NCBI RefSeq assembly: GCF_014645815.1
Contig: NZ_BMML01000011.1
Location: 1 to 64,000 of the forward strand
DNA length: 64,000 bases
From: Streptomyces fuscichromogenes
Lineage (GTDB): Bacteria > Actinomycetota > Actinomycetes > Streptomycetales > Streptomycetaceae
Direction of reading: 5' to 3'
Part shown: positions 25,530 through 35,165 of the stretch, piece after piece
Numbering within the stretch: position 1 is the stretch's first letter
Layout of the letters: each line of letters starts with the position of its first letter
Translations under genes and position numbers: made by a program
The notes under the pieces: generated by a model
The model's input: the letters and a program-made list of their open reading frames with translations, nothing else
The model's database searches: none
What the model was told of the DNA's origin: nothing

Positions 25530-28500
25530 GCGATCTTCTCCCCTACCCAGCGGGCGAGTTCGAGCGGACTCAGGGCGGCGACCGGCATCCCGGCGGCGAC
25601 CAGCTGTCCCGCGATTCCGGTGGAGTAGCGCGGCCGCCCCGAGTCGTCGAGACTCGCGCAGCCCAGGACCTGACAGCCCGCCCCGACCAGCGCCCTGACC
25701 TCGGCGAGGAGTCCGCCGACCGGATAGCCCTCCTCGAAGTCGCTGACCACGACCACGAGCGTGCGGGACGGCACGGTCACCAGTTCGCGGGCATGCCGCA
25801 GCCCGGCCGCGATATGGGTGCCGCCGCCGACGCTCACCTCCAGCAGCAGCGACAACGGGTCGTCGACGTGCCCGGTGAGGTCGATGACCTCGGTGGAGAA
25901 CGCCAGGAAGTGCGTCGACAGGGTCGGCACCCCGGCCAGCACCGAGGCGGTGAGCGCCGCCCAGACCGTCGACGCCTCCATGGACCCGGACACGTCCGTG
26001 ACCAGGATCAGCCGCCAGTCGGCGGCGCGCCGGGCCCGGGTCCGGAAGACCGGACGCTCCGGGATCACCTGGACCGTGCCGTCGGCCGCCCTGCGCGCGG
26101 TGGCCAGGTTGGCCCGCAGCGTGCGCGGCAGGTCCAGACCGCCGCCCGGCCGTCGACTGGGCCGTGGCAGGGCGGTGCCGTGCAGGGCGGGGCGCAGCCG
26201 GGTCGCCAGCTCCCGGGTCAGCGCGTCCACCAGCCGCCGTACCAGCGGGCGCAGCGCGGCCAGCCGGGCCTCGGGCAGCCCGCCCGCGTGCCGCAGCACC
26301 GACCGCAGCAGGTCCACGGAGGGCCGCACGCTGTCCGGATCCAGCTCGGCCAGCACGTCCGGCCGACCCGTCGCGGCGGCCGCCGCCAGCACCTCCTCCC
26401 GGATGCCCGGCCCGAACAGCGCCGCCAGCTCCTGCGACCACTCCCGCACCCCGGGATACGACGCCTCACGCCCGCCGCCCCCGCCGCCGAGGTCGCCCCG
26501 GCTGCCCTCGCCGCGGCCGCGGCCGTACAGCTCGTCCAGCGCGGTGGCCAAGGCGCCCGCCGACTTGGGGAGTTGCTCGGCGCGGCGGCCGAGCAGCAGA
26601 CGCCAGCGGTCGGCGGGGGCCAGCCGGTGGTCCGCCACGGCCACCGCGGCGCCGGCCGGCTCGGGCGCCACGCGCGGACGTGGCGGGGGCAACAGGCCGA
26701 GCGTGCGCAGGGTTTCGCGCGCGGTGAGGTCCGCGCGGGTCCAGGCGGCCAGCGCGGCCGGGTCGATCGGGCCGGTGTCGGCCACCCGGTCGACGCCGAG
26801 CCGCTCCTCGACCCCGGTCAGCAGCCGCTCGCGGTCGGCCGGGCTCAGCGTGTCGAAACCGCCGCGCAGGGCCGGCAGCCGGTCGAGGAAGTCCCGGTCG
26901 GACAGCCCCGACACCCGCTCGGCCAGCGGCTCCAACGCCGGTGCGGCCGCCTCCAGCAGCCGTCCCGCGGCGGTCAGCAGTCCCGTCAGCCGGGCGGTGA
27001 GCGCGGACCGAGACGCGGCGTCGACCGCCCCGTCCACCCAGGAGGCGACCCGGCCGCCGAACGCCTCCGGTTCCTCCTGGCCGAGCAGCACCCGAACGGC
27101 TCCGGCGGCGCCCCGCATCAACGGGGAGCCGTCGGCGGCCAGCCGGGCCAGCGCGTCGGTGAGCCGGATACCGCCCGACAGGTCGGCGCGGTGCGCGAGT
27201 TCGAGCAGGGCGCGGGCGTCGGCCGGGTCCTGCGAACCGGTCAGGCCGTCCACCTGCCGCACCGCGGCCGCGGTCAGCAGCTCGGCCACCGCGACGGCTC
27301 TGGCCGTAAGGTCCTCGGTCACGTCGAGACCGGCGATGTGTCCGGTGCGCAGCCGGTCCAGCAGGGCCAGCCCGGTGAGGAGTTCGGGAAGCGTGCCGGC
27401 GTCCGGGAGCACCTTGGAGGTGTCGTCCAGCCGCTCCGCCACGAGGCCGGGCAGACCGCAGTGCGCCGCCTGCTCCAGGCCGACGAGCACCTGCGCCGCC
27501 GTCGGGCCACCGGCGTCCCGCTCCGTGCGGCCCCGCTCGCGCAGCAGGCCCTCGGCCGCCTGGGCGAGGGTGACCCCACGGACCCCGGCCGCCGTCAGCA
27601 TCGCGGCGGTCGCCGGGGTCCAGCGCACCTCCCAGCGCGAGGTGAGAGCGTCCGCACCGCCCGTGCCGGTCACCGACCTGGACTCGGCGTACGGCACGGA
27701 GCACAGCGTCAGGCGGCGCAACAGCAGTTCGCGGCGCCGGTCGAGATCCGAGCGGAGGGGGTCGAGCCGCAGGTCCCGGGCGGCGCCGGGGCCGCTGTCC
27801 GCGGGGCCGGGCAGGCCGAGTCCGGTGAGCTCGGCCTCCACGGCGGGGGCGAGGCCGCTGCGGGGCGCCGTCGGAGCGGGACGGCCGACGCGGGTGCCGA
27901 CCAGGACGTTCTCCATCGCCCGCGCCACCGCCCGCCCCCGGCCGTAGGGCTCGCCCTGGGCCAGCACGGTCTGCGTCGCCTCGACCAGCTCGCCGCGGCC
28001 TGCGGCGGGGAGGCCGCGAAGGCGGGCGAGGTCTCCGGCGAGGCGGGTGATCTCGCGGGCGTCGGCGGGGCCCGATGGATGGCCGAGACCGCGGAGTTCG
28101 GCGCAGATGCGGACAGCCGCGCTGGTCAACGCCTGTTCCAGAGCAACGGGATCTCCCGCCGCGTTCAGGACCATGTGCTGCCACTCGGGGTCGCGGATGC
28201 CGGCCGGGTAGCCGGAGCGCTCGTCCAGGAGGGCGTAGGTGTAGGGGACGAGGGAGGTCGTCCACTCGGGTGCGAGTGAGTGGGGGCTCGGCGCGCAGTT
28301 CCCCGCGCTCCCGAAGGGGCGCACCAGTGCCGGAGTGTGGAAGGCGCCGACGACTGCGGCTGCTCGCTCACCGTTCTTCGTGGCCTCGGCCAGCCGGGAC
28401 CGCATCCACTCCTCCCGGCGCAGATCCACCTCCGGCACGGCCGACTCCTCCCGCAGCGCCCACCCCGTCAGCAGCGCGGCCCGCCGCAGCGCCTCGGGTG

Positions 28501-28981
28501 TCGAGCCGGGCGCGGCGGCCTCGACCAGCCGGTCCCAGAGGTCGTCGCCCGGCCGCCCGGTGAGCCGGGCACGCAGGGCGCCCGACAGCCGACCGGGCCC
28601 CTGCGCAGCACGCTCCTCTTCCCGCCGGCCCCGATCCGCCAGCGGCAGATCGCAGGCCACGACCGGTACCCCGCGCCGCGCGGCCCACCGCACCGCCGCC
28701 AGTTCCGGGGAGAAGTCGGCGAACGGATAGAACGCCGGGCCGCCGCCGTCGGCCGGTGCCGCCGCGAGGGCCACCGGAGCCCGGGTCTCCTCGTGGGCGA
28801 GCCAGGGCAGCCACTCCTGCAACTCCGCGGGGAGTTCGACGAGCAGCACGTCCGGCCCGGCCGCGTCCAGCAGCGCGGGTACGGCGGCGGCCAGGGAGGG
28901 CGCGTGGTGCCGTACGCCGATCAGGTACGGCCCCGCCGGGTCGGTGAGGGTGGCGAGGGCCGCCTCGGGGGAGTCGGACAC
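25526..28981 (-). CDS. DUF5682-like protein fused to a C-terminal von Willebrand factor A domain (YehM+YehP-like fusion)
   Basis: A 1151-residue protein. The N-terminal part (GPYLIGVRHHAPSLAAAV; DVLLVELPAELQEWLPWL) matches what I know of DUF5682/YehM proteins. Residues of about 985-1151 form a VWA domain with a complete MIDAS: DVSGSME near 995, Thr in GGGTHIAAGL, and Asp in VVVVSDFEEG. The two parts are separate genes (yehM, yehP) in E. coli. VWA domains typically act with MoxR ATPases as metal-dependent adaptor pairs, and the MoxR gene is 3 bp upstream. A Gly-rich run (GRGEGSRGDLGGGGGGRE) separates the parts. No membrane segments are seen. Confidence 0.85.
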   Translation of the reverse strand: MSDSPEAALATLTDPAGPYLIGVRHHAPSLAAAVPALLDAAGPDVLLVELPAELQEWLPWLAHEETRAPVALAAAPADGGGPAFYPFADFSPELAAVRWAARRGVPVVACDLPLADRGRREEERAAQGPGRLSGALRARLTGRPGDDLWDRLVEAAAPGSTPEALRRAALLTGWALREESAVPEVDLRREEWMRSRLAEATKNGERAAAVVGAFHTPALVRPFGSAGNCAPSPHSLAPEWTTSLVPYTYALLDERSGYPAGIRDPEWQHMVLNAAGDPVALEQALTSAAVRICAELRGLGHPSGPADAREITRLAGDLARLRGLPAAGRGELVEATQTVLAQGEPYGRGRAVARAMENVLVGTRVGRPAPTAPRSGLAPAVEAELTGLGLPGPADSGPGAARDLRLDPLRSDLDRRRELLLRRLTLCSVPYAESRSVTGTGGADALTSRWEVRWTPATAAMLTAAGVRGVTLAQAAEGLLRERGRTERDAGGPTAAQVLVGLEQAAHCGLPGLVAERLDDTSKVLPDAGTLPELLTGLALLDRLRTGHIAGLDVTEDLTARAVAVAELLTAAAVRQVDGLTGSQDPADARALLELAHRADLSGGIRLTDALARLAADGSPLMRGAAGAVRVLLGQEEPEAFGGRVASWVDGAVDAASRSALTARLTGLLTAAGRLLEAAAPALEPLAERVSGLSDRDFLDRLPALRGGFDTLSPADRERLLTGVEERLGVDRVADTGPIDPAALAAWTRADLTARETLRTLGLLPPPRPRVAPEPAGAAVAVADHRLAPADRWRLLLGRRAEQLPKSAGALATALDELYGRGRGEGSRGDLGGGGGGREASYPGVREWSQELAALFGPGIREEVLAAAAATGRPDVLAELDPDSVRPSVDLLRSVLRHAGGLPEARLAALRPLVRRLVDALTRELATRLRPALHGTALPRPSRRPGGGLDLPRTLRANLATARRAADGTVQVIPERPVFRTRARRAADWRLILVTDVSGSMEASTVWAALTASVLAGVPTLSTHFLAFSTEVIDLTGHVDDPLSLLLEVSVGGGTHIAAGLRHARELVTVPSRTLVVVVSDFEEGYPVGGLLAEVRALVGAGCQVLGCASLDDSGRPRYSTGIAGQLVAAGMPVAALSPLELARWVGEKIA

Positions 28982-28984
28982 CGG

Positions 28985-30148
28985 TCACGCCTCCAGGACC
29001 GTGCGCAGGTCCCACAGCGTGCGCCAGGTCGCCGAGCCCTGCTCCGCGCGCCGCCGTACCGGGCCGTCCCAGTAGCCGCGCAGCCGGGCCGAGTCGGCGG
29101 GATCGTCCTTGCGTACGACGCCGAGCAGGTGGCCCGGGAGCAGGCCGAGGACATCGCGGTCCCCGGGGAAGTAGGCCGCGGCCAGGGCCAGCGCGCCCGC
29201 CACCGCCACCGCCTCCGCCGTGCTCATCACCGTGGACGGGCGCTCCACCTCCCAGCCCTCCGCCGACCGCCCCTCGCGCAGGTCACGGAACGCGGTGACC
29301 AGGGCTTCCAGGACCGCGTCGTCGACCTGGAAGGGCGCCCCGGCCCGCTCCACCGACGCCCGCGCCTGGCCGCGTACCAGCGCTGTCTCGGCGTCGAGGT
29401 CCGGAATCGGGCCCACGGTCTCGAAGTTGAAACGCCGCTTGAGCGCGGCGGACATCTCCGAGACGCCCTTGTCCCGCAGGTTGGCCGTGGCGATGAGGGT
29501 GAAGCCGGGTGCCGCGTGCGCCAACGCGTCGTCGGTGCCCGCCAGTTCGGGTACCGCGATGCGACGCTCGGACAGCAGCGAGACCAGGGAGTCCTGTACC
29601 TCGGGCAGACAGCGGGTGACCTCCTCCACGCGGGCGACGGCACCCCGGGACATCGCGGTCAGGACCGGGGAGGGCACCAGCGCCTGGCGGCTCGGGCCCT
29701 GGGCGAGCAACAGGGCGTAGTTCCAGCCGTACTTGAGCTGGTCCTCGGTGGTGCCCGCGGTGCCCTGCACGACCAGGCCGCTGGTGCCGCACACCGCGGC
29801 CGACAGCAGCTCGGACAGCATCGACTTGGCGGTGCCGGGCTCGCCGACCAGCAGCAGCCCCCGCTCACCGGCGAGGGTCACCACACACCGCTCGACGAGG
29901 GCCCGGTCGCCGACGAACTTGTCTTCCACGAGGAGCCGGCGGGGCACCCCCTGGGGCGCCTCGGCGTCGTCGGGCAGCCGCAGCGCCTGGCCGCCGCTGC
30001 CCATGACGAAGGTGACGACGGCCCGGGGCGTGAGCCGCCAGGCGGGCGGGCGCGGACCGGTGTCGTACGCGGCGAGGAAGGCCAGCTCGGTGGCGAACCG
30101 GTCCTCGGGCGGGACGATCTGACGGAGGGGCGCGGTGCTGGCGGTCAT
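28985..30148 (-). CDS. MoxR-family AAA+ ATPase (YehL-like)
   Basis: A 387-residue AAA+ protein with Walker A LLLVGEPGTAKSMLSELL (about residues 97-114), sensor-type FTLIATANLRDKGVSEMSAALKRRFNFE with an arginine-finger-like end, and the family LPEVQDSLVSLLSERRI segment. The Walker B position reads GAVARVEEVTR, with Glu-Glu instead of the usual Asp-Glu, a feature I associate with this YehL-like branch. MoxR ATPases remodel or assemble partners together with VWA proteins. AAGGA lies nine bases before the ATG. The gene is 76 bp downstream of the 1646-residue protein and 3 bp upstream of the VWA fusion. Confidence 0.9.
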   Translation of the reverse strand: MTASTAPLRQIVPPEDRFATELAFLAAYDTGPRPPAWRLTPRAVVTFVMGSGGQALRLPDDAEAPQGVPRRLLVEDKFVGDRALVERCVVTLAGERGLLLVGEPGTAKSMLSELLSAAVCGTSGLVVQGTAGTTEDQLKYGWNYALLLAQGPSRQALVPSPVLTAMSRGAVARVEEVTRCLPEVQDSLVSLLSERRIAVPELAGTDDALAHAAPGFTLIATANLRDKGVSEMSAALKRRFNFETVGPIPDLDAETALVRGQARASVERAGAPFQVDDAVLEALVTAFRDLREGRSAEGWEVERPSTVMSTAEAVAVAGALALAAAYFPGDRDVLGLLPGHLLGVVRKDDPADSARLRGYWDGPVRRRAEQGSATWRTLWDLRTVLEA

Positions 30149-30224
30149 CGGTGGTCGTCCTTAACGGCGGTACGGGCGGCGGTGCGAGTCGCGGTGGCGG
30201 TGGCGGTCGCGGTACGGATCGTGG

Positions 30225-33200
30225 TCATCGACGGCGGCCGCCGCGGGTCGCCCGCGTGGTCAGCTGCTCGTACGCGGGAGCGTCACCGGCGCGTACCCGC
30301 TCCCAGGCGCGGGCGAACAGCTCCGGCACCGGGACCAGCGGGAGGGTCCGGTTGCCGTCGGAGACCGGGTAGAGGGCTTCCTTCCAGGTCTCCAGCGGCA
30401 GGGCCGGAGCCCTGAAGTCGCGCCAGCCGCCGGGCAGGAAGAGGGTGCGGCCGGCGCGCGGCCGCTTCGCCTCGACGACCAGAGCGGTCGCCGCCAGTTC
30501 GGCACGCGCCTTCTTCGTCCGGGCGGGCTTCCAGCCGGTCCAGCGCGCGCAGTTGCGGTCGGTCGGGTCGGGCAGCGCCAGCAGCTGGAGGTAGAGCGCC
30601 GCCGCGTCCTGGCCGAGACCGTGCGCCTCGGCGACCTCCGCGACCAGCGCGGGCACGCTGACCGCGGGGTCCTGGGCGTACCCTGCCGGACCCTCGGCCG
30701 CGAGCGCACGGGCGAGGTCGTCGCCGAACAGCGCCCGCACGTCACGCAACCAGCGCGCACGCCCCTCGCCGACCAGACCCTCCAGCAACCCGAAGACGGG
30801 ATCGTCGGCTCCGCTCAGCGCTCCCGGCCGGAGCAGCACATGCTCCATGTCCGCGTACCAGGGGCGCAGCACCAGCGCGTCACCGGCCCGGGTCAGCCCG
30901 TGCGCGTCGGCACCGCCGGTCTCGGGCAGGCCGAAGACCTTGCGCAGCCGCACACAGGTCGGGTCGTTCTTCTCGGTCCAGTCCAGGTTGAGGTCGAGCA
31001 GCAGCTCGGGGTCGGCCAGCCGGCGGCGCAGTGCGCCGAGCCCGTCCGCCAGGCCGGCCCGCAGCGGATGCCCGTACGGCAGCACGTACGCCAGCGCGGC
31101 CAGGCTGCCCACGGCCCCGGACAGCGTGTACGAACTGGGCACCGCCGACGGGTCGACGGGTGCGAAGTCGCCGTCCTTGTCGGGCCGGAACGCCGTGGTG
31201 CGGGCGAGCCAGGGTGTCCGCGCGGGGTTGAGCACGGCCTCGGCGTGCCCGACGCCCATGCCCGCGAGATCCGTGCTGAGCTCCTCCGGCAGACGCACCA
31301 GGCTGCCGAGGCGCTCGGCCCACAGCCGGCCCGCGGCCGCCGTGTCGGGGCCGGTCGTCCACAGCTCGGCGGGGTCGTCGGGCAGCAGTGCGCCGAGGAG
31401 CACCCGCTGCTCGTCCCGGCCCAGCGCGTCCAACAACTGCGCGCCGAAGGTCCGCTGACGGGGCTTGAGACCGACGACGGCGAGCCCCTCGGCGGTCGGG
31501 GAGTGCGGGTGGCCGGCCAGCAGCACCGTGGCCTGGAGGGGGCCGAGCGCGCCGTTCGTCGCGGCCGCCAGGGTCGCCGGGGCCTCGGGTCGCCAGGGCG
31601 CGGCGCCCTTCTCCCGGATCAGCCGGGTCAGTCCGGCCAGCCGGTCCGCCGGGATCCCGGCGGTGTACCGGGTCTCCCTGACCAGCGTGAAGTGCCCGAC
31701 GGCACCGAACGCGCCGGTCGGGTCGTGGTCCAGCGCCAGCCACTCGACCGAGTCCCGTCGGGCGTCGACGCTCTGGCAGCCGAGCACCACCACCGTACGG
31801 CCGTCCCGGCGCAGCACCTGCCCCACCCGCTGCTGCTTGTCGTGCGGCTCGCTCAGCACGACCGTGCGCAGCGTCCCCCCGAGCCCGAGGAGCGGCCCCT
31901 CGGTGAGCGCCTCGAACAGCAGGAGCAGCGGCTCGCGCTGCACCTCGGTGAGGGCCGGCGAGGCGGCGCGGTAGGCGAGCGGCCGCAGGGCGCCCAGGAC
32001 GGGCGTCCATTCCGCGCCGATGCCGGGGACGGTGTGCTCCTCGCTCAGCCAGCCGTCGCCGACGGCGAGCCCCTCGCGCTCCGGCAGCGGCTTGCCGTCG
32101 GCGGGCCGGCCCGACAGCACGTGGTTCACCGCGCGGATCTGGCGCAGCGCCGCCCAGCCGCCGTGCCACGCGTTCTGCAGGGTCACGACTCCCCTCGTGG
32201 CCTCGTCCAGCGTCCGGTCCCCGCCGTGGAGCGGGGAGTAGTCGGCGAACATCCCCTCGGTCCGCTGCCGGGGCCGCGGCCGCTCCTGCACGGGCCTGGC
32301 CAGGGTCGCGGCCACCTCGGCGAACCGCAGCGCCGCACGGACGAGGGCGGCGACACCGGTCAGCAGCCGCCGGTCGGTCAGATCGGGCAGCGCCCGCGCC
32401 ACCGCCGTCACGGTGATCGCGTCGGCGGTCGGCACCGCGGCCCTGGCCCTGTCGTCCTTCCCGGCCTCGGCGAGCGCCTGCTGCCGCTCGCCCAGTGCCG
32501 TCGCCGCCGCCCGCATCAGCTCACCGGCCGACGCGTCGGTCAGGGCGCGCAGCACGGCCGACCCGCGCTCGTCGCGGGGGCGCAGCGCGTGCCAGAACGC
32601 GACCGGCGGCACCAGCCGGGTCCCGGCCGCGTACGCCCCGCCCGACTCGCCGAAGGACACCCGCCCGAGCTCGGTGCCGTCGTCCGCGTGCAGGGCGACG
32701 CTCTGGTACGTCTGCGCGGCGATCGGCGCGGCCCCGCCCGGCAGCCGCAGGGCGCCCAGCGGCACCCCCGGCACCCGGCCGCCCGGGGCCGCCCGCAGGG
32801 TCGCCGTCCGCCCGTCGGGGGTACCGGCGGTGGTCCGTGCCTCCGCGCCCTGGCCCTCCGTGCGCACCCACCGCCCGAGAACCGTGCCGTCGGTGCCGAA
32901 CGGGCTGTGCTCAAGCCCGGGTTGCAGCGGCAGCACCTCGCAGGAACCGTGCAGCAGCGAGGCGTCCTCGCGGACGGCCGACGCCAGCAGCGCGGGCAGC
33001 GAGGCACGCCCGTGCTCGCCGGTCGCCGGGTCGTACTCCAGCCACAGCGACTGCCGTCCCTGCCTGCCCTGCCGCCAGTACGTGGTGCCGTCGCCGATCA
33101 CCGGGCGGCTCGGCGGCAGCACCGTGTCCCCGGCGTGCAGGGTGCGGCCACCCGTGGCCCGGCCGCCGCCGGGCAGCGGGATCGACGCGTTCGCCGCGTC

Positions 33201-35165
33201 CATACCGGACCACCAGCCGGGGAACTGCTCACCGCCGAGCGTCACCACCTCGGACGGGCGGTTCGACCAGTAACCGTGCTGCTTCGAGCCGTCCCGCCAC
33301 GTCACCAGCAACTCGCCGTCCACGTACCGGAACCGGGGGCGCTGCCAGCGGTCCAGGTCCGTGGGCAGCCGCAGGTCGTGGCTGAGCAGGATCCCCTCGG
33401 GGCCCACGACGACAGCCTTGTGACCCCGTGCCAGCACCAGCGCGGGCCAGGCCTCGGTCACCGACAGCGAGTTGTCCCGGTCCTTGCGCACCTCGCCGTC
33501 CAGCAGCGCCAGCGCCTCCTCCAGCGCGGACCAGCCCAGTTCGTCCAGGATCCCGGCGCGCAGCGTACGGCCGAGGACCGGCACGATGTCGTACTCCGTG
33601 AGCCCGCGGACGGCCTGCGGGCTCTCCTGGACCACCGCGCGGAAGGGGCGCAGCCGTTCCAGCTTCGTGTCGACACCGGGCAGCCCGGCGCAGGCGGCGA
33701 ACTCGGCGGTCGCCTCCTGAAGCCACTCGCGCAGGACGTCCCCGAGCACCGGATGCGCGGCCACCTTGGGCAGCTCCGCCGGTCCCTGTCCCCGCCCGAG
33801 CCCCTCGACGGCCTCGGACAGCAGCGCCCGGTAACGGGGTTCGGCGGCGAGCGCCTTCAGGTCCCGCTCCCCGGGCTGCTCGTCGCGCAGCCAGACGGCG
33901 AGCGGCAGGTGCACCTGCGTGTCCGCGTCGGGGACGGCCAGCGCGATGCCCTCCGCCACGCACAGGTCCAGCAGATCGAGGTCAGCCCCCGGTTGCCAGC
34001 GCCCCGTGAAGAGATCGACGGGCCGCCCGGCCGCACGCAGCCGGGGCGCCATCCGCTCGGCCAGCGCCAGCGTCGCGGGGGAGCGGCGCGAGTACGCCGC
34101 CCCGTGCTTGCGGTGCTGGGCCCAACGGCCGAGCCAGTCCGCCGCGTCGGCCTCCCCGCCGTCCTCGGTGAGCAGCAGGTCCGACCCGCATTCGGCCAGC
34201 AGCGCCAGCCAGAACTCGTCGTCCGCCACCTCGCGGCCCAGGCCCGCCGGCATGATCTCCAGCAGCCGTGCCCGGGTCTGTGGCCGCCGCTCGGCGAGGA
34301 CCGGCAGCAGGCTCCGGTAGGCGTTCCAGAAGGAGGCGGGTGCCCGAACCGCGGCCGGGGACGCGAGCAGGTCGGCGACCAGGGCGCACTCCTCGGTGAC
34401 CCGGTCGAGCCCCGCCGCCCTGATCAGCCCGCGCGCGTCCTGCGGCAGCGAGGCGTACGGCGGCATGCCGGCCGCGCAGCGCTCCACCGTCAGCTGCCGG
34501 AACTGCGCCCAGGCGGTGACCGGTTCGAGCCGCCGCGCGAGATCCTTCACGTACTCCTTCAGCGCCTTGACGGTGAGCGCCCCGGCGAAGGCGAACTCCA
34601 GGAACACCGCCCGCTGCCGCTCCTCGTCGACGGCCAGCGCGTGCACCCGCTCGGCCTCGCGGGCCTTGCCGAAGAAGGCGCCCGCGTAGGTCGTGTTCTC
34701 GTGCTGGAGGAAGACCCGCGCGGCCTGCTCGTAGAAGGTCGGCAGGAAGTGCGGGACCGCGCGGCCGAGCCGCTCGCCGAGCGCCTCGAAGCCCTCCTTC
34801 GCGTTGCCCGGCTTGGACTTGGCCTGCCGGGCCAGCCGCTCGACGTCCTTGACCAGGGCGAGGGCGTGATGGCCGTTGGCCGGGTCGTGCACCAGCGCCC
34901 AGGCCGGGAAGCCCAGGGTCTCCCGGCGCACCTGACCGACCTCGGGCGCCTCCGGTTCCCGGGCCAGCCCCAGGAACTCGAGAGCCAGGTCCTCGGCCTC
35001 GCCGAGGGTGCCCGGCACCAGGCGGACCACCGTCCGCCCGTCCAGGGCGGCGTGCGTGTACGTGCGTGCGGTCAGGACGTCGGCGTCCTCCCGCGCGGTC
35101 GTGCCCGAGGGCAGGATCGCGCCGGCGTCGAGCAGCGCGGCCGTGGTGTCGTCGTACGTGGTCAT
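30225..35165 (-). CDS. 1646-residue protein of unknown function in the MoxR/VWA operon
   Basis: A very large soluble-looking protein with no signal peptide or membrane helix. I recognise no catalytic motif. The first 400 residues are helix-rich, with TPR/HEAT-like character (YEQAARVFLQHENTTYAGAFFGKAREAERVHAL). The middle has beta-rich propeller-like repeats (FRYVDGELLVTWRDGSKQHGYW; TYWRQGRQGRQSLWLEYDPATGEHG). The end is again helical with a basic tail (TRATRGGRRR). It overlaps the DUF4132-like gene by 4 bp (ATGA). Within the yeh-type set, the place of the large scaffold or target protein is filled by YehI/MolR (1210 residues, DUF4132). Whether this protein is a remote relative cannot be settled by eye. 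Confidence 0.8.
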   Translation of the reverse strand: MTTYDDTTAALLDAGAILPSGTTAREDADVLTARTYTHAALDGRTVVRLVPGTLGEAEDLALEFLGLAREPEAPEVGQVRRETLGFPAWALVHDPANGHHALALVKDVERLARQAKSKPGNAKEGFEALGERLGRAVPHFLPTFYEQAARVFLQHENTTYAGAFFGKAREAERVHALAVDEERQRAVFLEFAFAGALTVKALKEYVKDLARRLEPVTAWAQFRQLTVERCAAGMPPYASLPQDARGLIRAAGLDRVTEECALVADLLASPAAVRAPASFWNAYRSLLPVLAERRPQTRARLLEIMPAGLGREVADDEFWLALLAECGSDLLLTEDGGEADAADWLGRWAQHRKHGAAYSRRSPATLALAERMAPRLRAAGRPVDLFTGRWQPGADLDLLDLCVAEGIALAVPDADTQVHLPLAVWLRDEQPGERDLKALAAEPRYRALLSEAVEGLGRGQGPAELPKVAAHPVLGDVLREWLQEATAEFAACAGLPGVDTKLERLRPFRAVVQESPQAVRGLTEYDIVPVLGRTLRAGILDELGWSALEEALALLDGEVRKDRDNSLSVTEAWPALVLARGHKAVVVGPEGILLSHDLRLPTDLDRWQRPRFRYVDGELLVTWRDGSKQHGYWSNRPSEVVTLGGEQFPGWWSGMDAANASIPLPGGGRATGGRTLHAGDTVLPPSRPVIGDGTTYWRQGRQGRQSLWLEYDPATGEHGRASLPALLASAVREDASLLHGSCEVLPLQPGLEHSPFGTDGTVLGRWVRTEGQGAEARTTAGTPDGRTATLRAAPGGRVPGVPLGALRLPGGAAPIAAQTYQSVALHADDGTELGRVSFGESGGAYAAGTRLVPPVAFWHALRPRDERGSAVLRALTDASAGELMRAAATALGERQQALAEAGKDDRARAAVPTADAITVTAVARALPDLTDRRLLTGVAALVRAALRFAEVAATLARPVQERPRPRQRTEGMFADYSPLHGGDRTLDEATRGVVTLQNAWHGGWAALRQIRAVNHVLSGRPADGKPLPEREGLAVGDGWLSEEHTVPGIGAEWTPVLGALRPLAYRAASPALTEVQREPLLLLFEALTEGPLLGLGGTLRTVVLSEPHDKQQRVGQVLRRDGRTVVVLGCQSVDARRDSVEWLALDHDPTGAFGAVGHFTLVRETRYTAGIPADRLAGLTRLIREKGAAPWRPEAPATLAAATNGALGPLQATVLLAGHPHSPTAEGLAVVGLKPRQRTFGAQLLDALGRDEQRVLLGALLPDDPAELWTTGPDTAAAGRLWAERLGSLVRLPEELSTDLAGMGVGHAEAVLNPARTPWLARTTAFRPDKDGDFAPVDPSAVPSSYTLSGAVGSLAALAYVLPYGHPLRAGLADGLGALRRRLADPELLLDLNLDWTEKNDPTCVRLRKVFGLPETGGADAHGLTRAGDALVLRPWYADMEHVLLRPGALSGADDPVFGLLEGLVGEGRARWLRDVRALFGDDLARALAAEGPAGYAQDPAVSVPALVAEVAEAHGLGQDAAALYLQLLALPDPTDRNCARWTGWKPARTKKARAELAATALVVEAKRPRAGRTLFLPGGWRDFRAPALPLETWKEALYPVSDGNRTLPLVPVPELFARAWERVRAGDAPAYEQLTTRATRGGRRR

